Shown here: one piece after another, positions 32,833 through 39,208 of the stretch
Layout of the letters: each line of letters starts with the position of its first letter
Position numbering within the stretch: position 1 is the stretch's first letter
Assembly: GCA_041740995.1 (NCBI GenBank)
Contig: JBGSKY010000152.1
Span: 1 to 39,208 of the forward strand
Source: JBGSKY01 sp041740995
GTDB taxonomy: Bacteria > Planctomycetota > Planctomycetia > Pirellulales > Pirellulaceae
DNA length: 39,208 bases
Reading direction: 5' to 3'
The notes under the pieces: model-generated
Seen by the model: only the letters and a program-made list of their open reading frames with translations
Told to the model about the DNA's origin: nothing
The model's database searches: none
Made by a program: the position numbers and the translations under genes

Positions 32833-33774
32833 ATGGCAGTCGATACCACCGCAGCGCCGCAAAGTGTTGTAGGTAAGTCCGGTGACAGGACGGCAATCGT
32901 TGATTCGGATGTCATCATCGAGACCCGCGGTTTGAGCAAAATCTATCGTGACTTTTGGGGTCGAAAGAAAGTCCACGCGCTCAAGAATCTTGACATTGAA
33001 GTTAAGAAGGGCGAAATCTTTGGGCTGCTTGGTCCAAACGGTAGCGGCAAATCGACGACCATCAAACTCATTCTTGGTCTGCTCTTCCCAACGACTGGGC
33101 GAGCATTTGTATTTGGTAAAGAAGCTAGCGAAGTCTCCAAGAACGAACGCATCGGCTACTTGCCTGAAGAGTCATACCTCTACAAATTTTTGAACGCTGA
33201 AGAGACGCTTGACTTTTACGGACGACTGTTTGACATGCCGCCGGCCGTCCGCCGCGAACGGACAGAAAAACTGATCCAATTGGTTGGACTTCAACGAGCT
33301 CGACGTCGTCAGCTGAAAGAATATTCCAAAGGGATGACGCGGCGGATTGGTTTAGCACAATCGCTGATCAACGAACCTGATTTACTCGTTCTCGACGAAC
33401 CAACAACCGGATTGGATCCGATCGGTTCGAGAGAAATGAAAGACTTGATCCTTCGATTACGCGACGAAGGCAAAACGATCTTGATGTGTTCGCACCAATT
33501 GGCAGACGTGCAAGACGTTTGCGATCGAATTGCGATCCTCCACCAGGGCGAATTGAAGGAGCTCGGACGCGTTGATAGTTTGCTGAAAGTCCAAGAGATC
33601 ACTGAATTTCAAGCTCGTGGACTTTCCGAACAAGCCAAACAAGAGATCGCAGAGGTCATTTCGCGAAATCAAGGCGAAATGGTTTCAATGGGCAATCCAA
33701 CCACCACTATGGAAGAATTGTTCTTGGATATCGTTCGCGAAAGCGACGCGAAGAATGCTCCCCCTGTGAAATAG
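32833..33774 (+). CDS. ABC transporter ATP-binding protein
   Basis: This is a 313-residue ABC ATPase. Walker A is GPNGSGKST (67-75), the Q-loop region is GYLPEE, the ABC signature is YSKGM (164-168), and Walker B is LLVLDEP (184-190) with the D-loop TGLD. A switch His lies in MCSHQLADVQD. The first 28 residues are a leader without family homology and the last 80 are a C-terminal regulatory region. The fold and length suggest the ABC-2/NatA/NosF type exporter group. GGGAG lies eight bases before the start ATG. The permease starts 150 bases downstream, so the two probably work together. Confidence 0.95.
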   Translation: MAVDTTAAPQSVVGKSGDRTAIVDSDVIIETRGLSKIYRDFWGRKKVHALKNLDIEVKKGEIFGLLGPNGSGKSTTIKLILGLLFPTTGRAFVFGKEASEVSKNERIGYLPEESYLYKFLNAEETLDFYGRLFDMPPAVRRERTEKLIQLVGLQRARRRQLKEYSKGMTRRIGLAQSLINEPDLLVLDEPTTGLDPIGSREMKDLILRLRDEGKTILMCSHQLADVQDVCDRIAILHQGELKELGRVDSLLKVQEITEFQARGLSEQAKQEIAEVISRNQGEMVSMGNPTTTMEELFLDIVRESDAKNAPPVK

Positions 33775-33924
33775 AATCTTAACGACTGGCACTCAAGCAT
33801 CGGCCCTGATTTGGTCTGACTTGTGTCCAATCGATTCATTTGCTGCTCGCAGTTTAACGTTGCAGCACTAAGACCTTTCGAATTTTTTAACCCCAACTGA
33901 ACCAAAGACCGTCACCTCGAAGTT

Positions 33925-35715
33925 ATGCGACTTGAACCGAATCAGTTTTGGACGTTCGGCGAGTGGTTCTTTATCCACAACGGCCTGCTAGACGCCTTTC
34001 TTTTGGCCTTGGTGCTGATCGCACTTGGCTTCGTCGTCAGTTATTTGGTTGCCATGGTTCGCTATGGTCCGGGTGAAGGATTCTACGTCGTATCAAAAAA
34101 CATTCGTGACCTGTTCCGAACAGACCTGCCCAAGACTAGCCTTCGCCGCATTGGTGCGATTGCAAAACTAGCCTTTATGGAAGCCGTTCGTCGAAAGGTC
34201 TTGGCGGTCGTCGCTATCTTTATTGTTGGCTTGATGTTCGCCGGTTGGTATCTCGATCCAGACTCGGACAATCCAGCTCGGTTATACATCTCATTTGTCC
34301 TAGCTTCGACAAATTATCTCGTGCTATTGCTGGGCTTGTACCTGAGCACTTTCAGTTTACCGGCTGATATCAAAAACAAAACGATTTACACAATTACGAC
34401 CAAGCCCGTTCGGGCAACGGAAATTGTGCTTGGACGGATCGCTGGGTTTGCTTTCATCGGCACGACGATTTTGATGGTTCTGGGTGTGATGAGCTATATC
34501 TTCGTCGTCCGTGGACTTTCACATTCGCATGAAATGGAAACGCTGGCCAGTATCGACCAGTCGGGTGAAACGACACTCGAAGGCCGACACCGCCATCGGT
34601 ATACACTGGGAGCTACACAAACCGATTCCCAAAAGGGTCATTACCATCCGATCCGAGAGATTGAAGTCAATGGTGAGAAACGCCTTGAGGTCGGCCCAGT
34701 TCGCGGCGCTCTTGAAGCCCGCGTTCCAGTCTATGGTGAGCTCAGTTTTACTGACCGCGATGGGAAACGGGGCACGAAAGACGTGGGGCTGAATGTCGGC
34801 TATATCTCCGAATATCAACGTTACGTTGCCGGGGCGACATTGATGAGCGCAATATGGACTTTTGATGACGTAACGCAACAACGACTCGGCGATCAGTTGC
34901 GAATCGAAATGACGCTTGCCGCGTTTCGAACGGTAAAAGGCGATATTGTCACGCCGGTCAGTGGAATCATGATTCTGCGAAATTCTGCAGGTACGATTGA
35001 AAGCGATCGCCGACGTTTTCTCGTTAGAGAATTCGAGCTGGATGAACATATCATCCCTAGGAAACTCAATGGTTTCGTCGATGGCCGAGCGCAAGAAATC
35101 GACCTTTTCGACGACCTAGCAGCCGATGGAAAAATTGAAGTCATCATCCGATGCGAAGACACCGGTCAATACCTGGGGATGTCGCAAGCCGATTTGTCTT
35201 TGCGGGCTGGCGATCGACCATTCATTTACAACTTCTTTAAAGGTTACGTGAATATCTGGCTGCAGATGGTAATCATCATTTCGTTCGGAGTCATGTTCAG
35301 CACTTTCCTCTCCGGGCCAGTGGCGATGATCGCAACGATGTCGGCGTTAGTGCTTGGCTTCTTTGGTAGCACGACCTCCATTTACTTTGAAAACATGAAA
35401 AATAGTGGCGGTGGACCAGTCGAGGCCTTCATTCGAATCGTAACACAAAAGGGCAGCATGCTTGACTTTGATCTGGGCAACCAAACGCTCGAAACGGTGA
35501 TTCAGAAAATTGACTACGGGTTGATGTACACGGTTCAATTGCTCAAGGGAGCGGTCCCCGATTTCAACAGCTTGGGTGCGTCGGACTTTGTGGCATACGG
35601 TGTAGATTTGTTTGATGGACTTTTACTGCGGCAGATCGTTATCACTTTTGGTTATTTTGTAATGACGACCATCGTTGGATATTTCTTCCTCAAGACAAGA
35701 GAGATCGCAGCGTGA
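33925..35715 (+). CDS. ABC-2-like permease with His-x-His motifs
   Basis: This is a 596-residue permease with helices near 22-44, 92-110, 125-145, 175-195, and four or so after residue 440. A soluble region of about 230 residues lies between helix 4 and the C-terminal helices. It carries three H-x-H pairs within 42 residues: H200/H202, H222/H224 and H239/H241. Such pairs suggest metal binding outside the cytoplasm, an inference only. The rest of the region is beta-rich. The cargo is unknown. The permease sits between its ATPase and a 627-residue membrane-anchored protein that overlaps its stop. The start ATG at 33925 has a weak ribosome-binding site. Confidence 0.88.
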   Translation: MRLEPNQFWTFGEWFFIHNGLLDAFLLALVLIALGFVVSYLVAMVRYGPGEGFYVVSKNIRDLFRTDLPKTSLRRIGAIAKLAFMEAVRRKVLAVVAIFIVGLMFAGWYLDPDSDNPARLYISFVLASTNYLVLLLGLYLSTFSLPADIKNKTIYTITTKPVRATEIVLGRIAGFAFIGTTILMVLGVMSYIFVVRGLSHSHEMETLASIDQSGETTLEGRHRHRYTLGATQTDSQKGHYHPIREIEVNGEKRLEVGPVRGALEARVPVYGELSFTDRDGKRGTKDVGLNVGYISEYQRYVAGATLMSAIWTFDDVTQQRLGDQLRIEMTLAAFRTVKGDIVTPVSGIMILRNSAGTIESDRRRFLVREFELDEHIIPRKLNGFVDGRAQEIDLFDDLAADGKIEVIIRCEDTGQYLGMSQADLSLRAGDRPFIYNFFKGYVNIWLQMVIIISFGVMFSTFLSGPVAMIATMSALVLGFFGSTTSIYFENMKNSGGGPVEAFIRIVTQKGSMLDFDLGNQTLETVIQKIDYGLMYTVQLLKGAVPDFNSLGASDFVAYGVDLFDGLLLRQIVITFGYFVMTTIVGYFFLKTREIAA

Positions 35716-37595
35716 ACAATCCGTTTTTCGTCCGCAAGCTTTTTTACGTCGCCGCGATGGCGTTACTGTTGATTCCGCTCTATCTGCTCGGTCAACCTTC
35801 AACGCGAAAAGCGGACGGACAGATTGGCGGCGGCGGCCAGCTATCCGAACTGCGTGACCGTTACGAAATCGGTCAAGCAGATATTGGCCAAATTGATCCG
35901 GCGAGCGAGAGCATGCGACTTGCAACCCTCGGCATGCGAGGTATCGCGGCGGCTTGGTTGTGGCAAAAAGCGGAATACTACAAGGAAGAGAAATTTTACG
36001 ACCGACTAGCCGCAACTCTGAATCAGATCGCGCTGTTACAGCCGCACTTTGTGAAAGTTTGGGAGAGCCAAGCCCACAATCTGGCATACAACGTTTCCCA
36101 CGATTTTGATGACTACCGACAGCGATATGCTTGGGTCAAAAAGGGAATCGATTTTTTGGTTAAGGGAACCGAGTACAACCAACGCCAGCCAATTCTTCAA
36201 TGGCATCTTGGAAAATACACGACACAAAAGATCGGTCGATCAGATGAAAAGCTGCAATTCCGCGAACTCTTCCGAAACGACACGGATTACCACAACGAAT
36301 TGATTGCGGACGGCCTTACGAACTTGCCCAGCGAGGCACTTGGACCAGACCGTAAACCTGATAATTGGCTGGTCGGTCGCTTATGGTTTCTTAAGGCATA
36401 TGATCTAGTCGATGCCGGTGCGATTATCAACAAGAACGAAGTGCATTTCTATGGCGAGGCACCCTGGACTCAGATGTATTTTGCCGAAGCAATCGAATCC
36501 GACGGCGTGTTGGACGATCGGGCACGTTTCGCCTGGAGCCGGGCCAGCGAGTCGTGGCGAGAATTTGGCAATCGCGACATCCTGACAACTTGGGGCGATT
36601 CGGTGAAGCTTAATAACTTTGACCGATTAAATTCGTTACGGGTCGAATCGATCACCGAATTTGAACAGCTCACGACCAAGGCCCGTGAACGACTGCTGCA
36701 GGAGTACAAGCCTTCGATGAACGAAAGCGAACTCTATGTAATTGAGAAACCCGATTCCGAACTCGACGCCGAACAAAGGATCTTCAAGCAGACAACTCTC
36801 GACAAATATTTGTCAAACCGCTTTGAGATCGCCCGCATGTTGCCAACAGATGAGCGGCTCAAGGCATTGACTCTGGCCACATTAATTCGCGAAACCGAAG
36901 AAACGATTAAACATACTGACCAGTATCGCAACCTTTGCAATTTTGCGTACTGGGAAATGCGGGCCAAGGCGGAACAATCACCGGTTACCTTAGCGGCCCG
37001 ACGGCAAATGTACGAAGCTGACAAACTGATCGATCGAGCTGATTTGAGTGCCGCGACCAAGTATTACGAGAAAGCTTGGCTGAATTGGAACGCAGTCTTT
37101 CATCGTTACCCTGAGATGATGCTCGAAGAAATTGCCGACGAAGTGCGAAACGCCATCAAACGCTACGGAATCGCCACTGACACGGAATTTGATGAATCGT
37201 TCGCTCTCTACGAGTTCGAAAATTTTCGGAATATTCGTGACGGCAATCGCGCTGACGAAATGAACAATCGTCGGTTCATGCAGATGCTTCTTGATGCGCC
37301 TCAATGGGAGTCGGCGATGAACGAGCCGGCCCTACTAGATAACGATGTCATTCCGTTGCCAGAAGGAATGGATCCGAAACCTTCGAAAGTGACGAAAGAA
37401 GCTTCAGGCTTGATTCCAGTGAAACCGGAAGCGCAGCCATCATCCAACGATAGTTTAACCACGAAAGCTGAGATTCAGTCCTCATCGGAAAATACACTGG
37501 GCGATGATCAGCCGATGAACAATTTAGAAGTCACCGCAGATGGGCCGGCTACTGTTGGCCGACCGCCTTCGCTGCAACCGCCCACTGACGAATGA
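35712..37595 (+). CDS. Large membrane-anchored helical-repeat protein, ABC operon
   Basis: I do not recognise a named family. The product has 627 residues and uses GTG at 35712, overlapping the permease stop (GTGA), so it is coupled. A single N-terminal membrane helix is visible at about residues 12-27 (YVAAMALLLIPLYLLG). The rest is probably extracytoplasmic, with helical pairs suggestive of TPR-like repeats: MRGIAAAWLWQKAEYYK at about 74-90, WESQAHNLAYNVSHD near 117-131, and ATKYYEKAWLNWNAVFHRY at about 447-465. The last 85 residues are Pro/Ser/Thr/Glu-rich. It may be the partner domain of the ABC transporter, but that rests on operon position only. Confidence 0.85.
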   Translation: MNNPFFVRKLFYVAAMALLLIPLYLLGQPSTRKADGQIGGGGQLSELRDRYEIGQADIGQIDPASESMRLATLGMRGIAAAWLWQKAEYYKEEKFYDRLAATLNQIALLQPHFVKVWESQAHNLAYNVSHDFDDYRQRYAWVKKGIDFLVKGTEYNQRQPILQWHLGKYTTQKIGRSDEKLQFRELFRNDTDYHNELIADGLTNLPSEALGPDRKPDNWLVGRLWFLKAYDLVDAGAIINKNEVHFYGEAPWTQMYFAEAIESDGVLDDRARFAWSRASESWREFGNRDILTTWGDSVKLNNFDRLNSLRVESITEFEQLTTKARERLLQEYKPSMNESELYVIEKPDSELDAEQRIFKQTTLDKYLSNRFEIARMLPTDERLKALTLATLIRETEETIKHTDQYRNLCNFAYWEMRAKAEQSPVTLAARRQMYEADKLIDRADLSAATKYYEKAWLNWNAVFHRYPEMMLEEIADEVRNAIKRYGIATDTEFDESFALYEFENFRNIRDGNRADEMNNRRFMQMLLDAPQWESAMNEPALLDNDVIPLPEGMDPKPSKVTKEASGLIPVKPEAQPSSNDSLTTKAEIQSSSENTLGDDQPMNNLEVTADGPATVGRPPSLQPPTDE

Positions 37596-37649
37596 TTCGC
37601 GAGTTGGCCCTTTCTGGCGTTGGCCAAAGTTTTTGAAAAGGCAGCCGGC

Positions 37650-38699
37650 ATGGATTGGGATCAGTACATCGGTCATCATCGTCCCAGAAATTGGTTCGCG
37701 ACTGCGGTCAAGAAAGATCGACTGGCAAGCAGTTTTCTTCTTGTCGGACCACTTCAAGTCGGCAAAAGAACTTTCGCTCGTCTGATTGCGAAGACTCTCT
37801 TCTGCCAAAACCGTAAGACAGGAGAATTCTCGATCTGCAATCGCTGCGAGGGGTGCGCGCAAGTCGAAGCCAATACGCATCCCGACCTGATTCAAATCGC
37901 CAAACCAGCTGACAAATCAACACTGCCAGCCGAATTGCTGGTCGGCTCGCCGGAGCACCGAATGCGCGAGGGGCTTTGCTACGAGATTCGCAAAAAACCG
38001 TTTTATGGTCAGCGACGAATTGCGATCATTGACGATGCAGATTTTCTGACCGAAGAAATTGCAAATGTACTTCTCAAGACACTGGAAGAGCCGCCTGCTG
38101 GATCGCTGATTTTTTTAATCGCTCGCAGCGAGCAACGACAATTGCCAACGATCCGTTCGCGGACTCAGACGATCCGGTTCAATTCGCTCTCACAGGACGA
38201 TTTGTCGAACTTGCTGCTCCAAATCGGATGGACTCAAACGAAGGAAGCGGCCGATGCTTTATCCAAACAGAGCGATGGTACATTGGGCCTAGCAAATCAG
38301 CTTCGTGATGAGAACGTTGGAAAGCTGCACGAAACATTCGGTGGGCTTTTGCAGGAAATGCCGTTCCCGATTGGAAAGATCTGCAAGACCATTGAGGCGG
38401 GACTGAAATCCGTTGGCGATGATGGGCAAACGCGACGCCAAACTTTGCAATGTGTGATGCAAAATGTGATTGAGAATTTGCGTCACGAAATGCGAACCGC
38501 GTTGATGACTGCCAAACCAATTCGCAAACGTGCGCCGCAGCGGTCGCCGTTGCATCCCGAGCTTGCTGTTCAGGCAATTCAAGTCACGCTTGAGGTCCAG
38601 AGCAAAATTGATCGCAACTTAGCGCCGACTGGACTTATTGAGGCATGGGCAGTTGAAATGGCGAGAATCGTTGACGCTTCCAGAGCCAAGTTCGGCTAG
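37650..38699 (+). CDS. holB: DNA polymerase III delta prime subunit
   Basis: This clamp-loader subunit of the replicative polymerase has 349 residues from the ATG at 37650; AAAGG about eight bases upstream favours it over a TTG at 37620. The AAA+ N-terminal domain carries Walker A GPLQVGKRTF (33-42). A zinc-binding module has four Cys (C52, C63, C66, C69) in the order typical of delta prime and DnaX. Walker B is DDADFLTEE and sensor-1 is EEPPAGSLIFLIA. The arginine-finger SRC motif is altered to SRTQ. A clamp-loader C-terminal region follows. It overlaps the convergent VanZ-like gene at its 3' end by 65 bases. Confidence 0.93.
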   Translation: MDWDQYIGHHRPRNWFATAVKKDRLASSFLLVGPLQVGKRTFARLIAKTLFCQNRKTGEFSICNRCEGCAQVEANTHPDLIQIAKPADKSTLPAELLVGSPEHRMREGLCYEIRKKPFYGQRRIAIIDDADFLTEEIANVLLKTLEEPPAGSLIFLIARSEQRQLPTIRSRTQTIRFNSLSQDDLSNLLLQIGWTQTKEAADALSKQSDGTLGLANQLRDENVGKLHETFGGLLQEMPFPIGKICKTIEAGLKSVGDDGQTRRQTLQCVMQNVIENLRHEMRTALMTAKPIRKRAPQRSPLHPELAVQAIQVTLEVQSKIDRNLAPTGLIEAWAVEMARIVDASRAKFG

Positions 38700-39045
38700 C
38701 CAGATAAGCCGTTAGGCCGACGGTGACTCCCGCACAATCGGCCAGCCAGTCGAGCATATCCGCAGTTCGGCCGACCGGTATTTGCGAAAACTCATCAATT
38801 GCTGCGTATCCAACGCAGACCAAGGCAGCGATCAGCACGTTCCAGCGTGGACGATGTATGCTGGTTGGAATTGCCCAGGCCATCAAAAATGCTAGACCTG
38901 AGAAAGCAAGGAAGTGGAGATATTTATCAAGGTGAGAAACGTTTGGTAGGCTCAATCGCGGCCAATGCGTACCGGTAAAAATCATCAGCCAGTAGACAGT
39001 CAGCAGCACCGATGCGACGCGGACTCCGTAAATCGTCGATTTCAT
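38635..39045 (-). CDS. VanZ-like membrane protein
   Basis: This is a 136-residue membrane protein with four helices. The VanZ signature includes DKYLHFLAFSGLAFL (about 40-54) and AAIDEFSQIPVGRTADMLDWLADCAG (about 80-107), where the conserved D, E, Q, R and D lie in order. In enterococci VanZ lowers teicoplanin sensitivity; in other bacteria such proteins are of unknown role. It runs against holB and overlaps its last 65 bases (38635-38699). The start ATG is at 39045. There is no vancomycin-resistance context. Confidence 0.9.
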   Translation of the reverse strand: MKSTIYGVRVASVLLTVYWLMIFTGTHWPRLSLPNVSHLDKYLHFLAFSGLAFLMAWAIPTSIHRPRWNVLIAALVCVGYAAIDEFSQIPVGRTADMLDWLADCAGVTVGLTAYLASRTWLWKRQRFSPFQLPMPQ

Positions 39046-39148
39046 GTATTTTTGAAGTGATTGCTGTAATGAAAGCGGTTGCGAGATTCAACGGAACCCA
39101 AAGTTATAATCCGTTGTCAGCACTTAGCGGCCCGTAAATCCACTTAGA

Positions 39149-39208
39149 ACCTATCCGAAAAGGGGTCTGCCCCTCTCCGTTCCTCCAAAGGGTCAGACCC
39201 CTTTTCGG
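39149..39208. repeat. Near-perfect hairpin repeat at the right window edge
   Basis: The 15-base arms CCGAAAAGGGGTCTG (39155-39169) and CAGACCCCTTTTCGG (39194-39208) are exact inverses. An inner CCCT/AGGG pair shortens the 24-base loop. A diverged copy is at 31911-31968. The stem is strong, but the copy may continue past the edge. A dispersed hairpin repeat (REP-like) is the best reading. Confidence 0.75.

Noticed and set aside
38635..39045. Glycopeptide resistance from the VanZ-like gene
   Set aside because: There is no vanHAX or regulator nearby; VanZ-like proteins are common in many bacteria.
1..39208. CRISPR arrays, insertion sequences, attachment sites and rRNA genes
   Set aside because: None was found on reading through; the few short repeats lack the regular spacing of CRISPR and there is no transposase or integrase.

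Overview
The window looks like a piece of a planctomycete chromosome, probably from the Pirellula/Rhodopirellula side of the phylum. That is inferred from several protein types: the RDD, SpoIIM and third-membrane-protein operon, the long lipoprotein-type TolC, the glycoside-hydrolase-associated lipoprotein, the ABC transporter followed by a very large membrane-anchored protein, and the DUF2237 protein. No marker rRNA is present and no similarity search could be run. Base composition looks close to 50% GC by eye. About 35 protein genes, one tRNA and one frameshifted gene are supported. There is no CRISPR array, transposase or prophage. The left edge cuts a type I restriction-modification methylase gene, so a defence locus probably continues to the left.

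Layout, left to right. (1) 1-698: N-terminal part of hsdM, minus strand. (2) 1281-5960: an adaptor and RND pump operon, minus; a possible outer-membrane partner (TolC type) lies separately at 24278-26584. (3) 6543-7097: a secreted YceI-type protein. (4) 7353-9135: an OmpA-domain lipoprotein and a secreted protein of unknown role, minus. (5) 9496-11851: a small methyltransferase-like protein, tRNA-Met(CAT), a carboxylesterase and an RluA-type pseudouridine synthase, all minus. (6) 12280-14035: a plus-strand operon of five small membrane proteins (CsbD/DUF883-like, two unknowns, a YqjE-like protein and one more unknown). It is preceded by an exact match to the sigma-54 promoter consensus at 12024-12040. 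(7) 14091-15581: a large unknown protein with one membrane helix. (8) 15727-16517: a lipoprotein gene broken by a one-base frameshift. (9) 16672-21258: an operon of oligoendopeptidase F, an RDD protein, a SpoIIM-like protein and a third multi-pass membrane protein. (10) 21507-24080: a DUF2237 protein and a KtrB/KtrA-type potassium uptake pair. (11) 24278-31426: TolC, a tiny histidine-kinase dimerisation-domain-like protein, a fumarylacetoacetate-hydrolase-family enzyme, an M50 metalloprotease, a secreted protein with an internal repeat, and the YchF ATPase, all minus. (12) 31635-31886: a small conserved-looking protein, then a 946-base gene-free stretch rich in hairpins and short repeats. (13) 32833-39045: an ABC ATPase, a permease with three His-x-His motifs, a 627-residue membrane-anchored protein, DNA polymerase III delta prime, and a convergent VanZ-like protein whose 3' end overlaps it.

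Much of the window concerns the cell envelope: efflux, OmpA-type anchoring, small membrane-anchored stress proteins, potassium uptake, intramembrane proteolysis and ABC export. The most promising undescribed unit is the apparently sigma-54-driven operon of small membrane proteins. Four of its five members share one pattern: a basic residue, then a proline opening a C-terminal or central helix, usually with a basic or Trp end. Next are the three HxH motifs in the ABC permease, the stand-alone dimerisation-like protein, and a family of short hairpin repeats around 31.5-32.5 kb with a near-perfect copy at the right end of the window.
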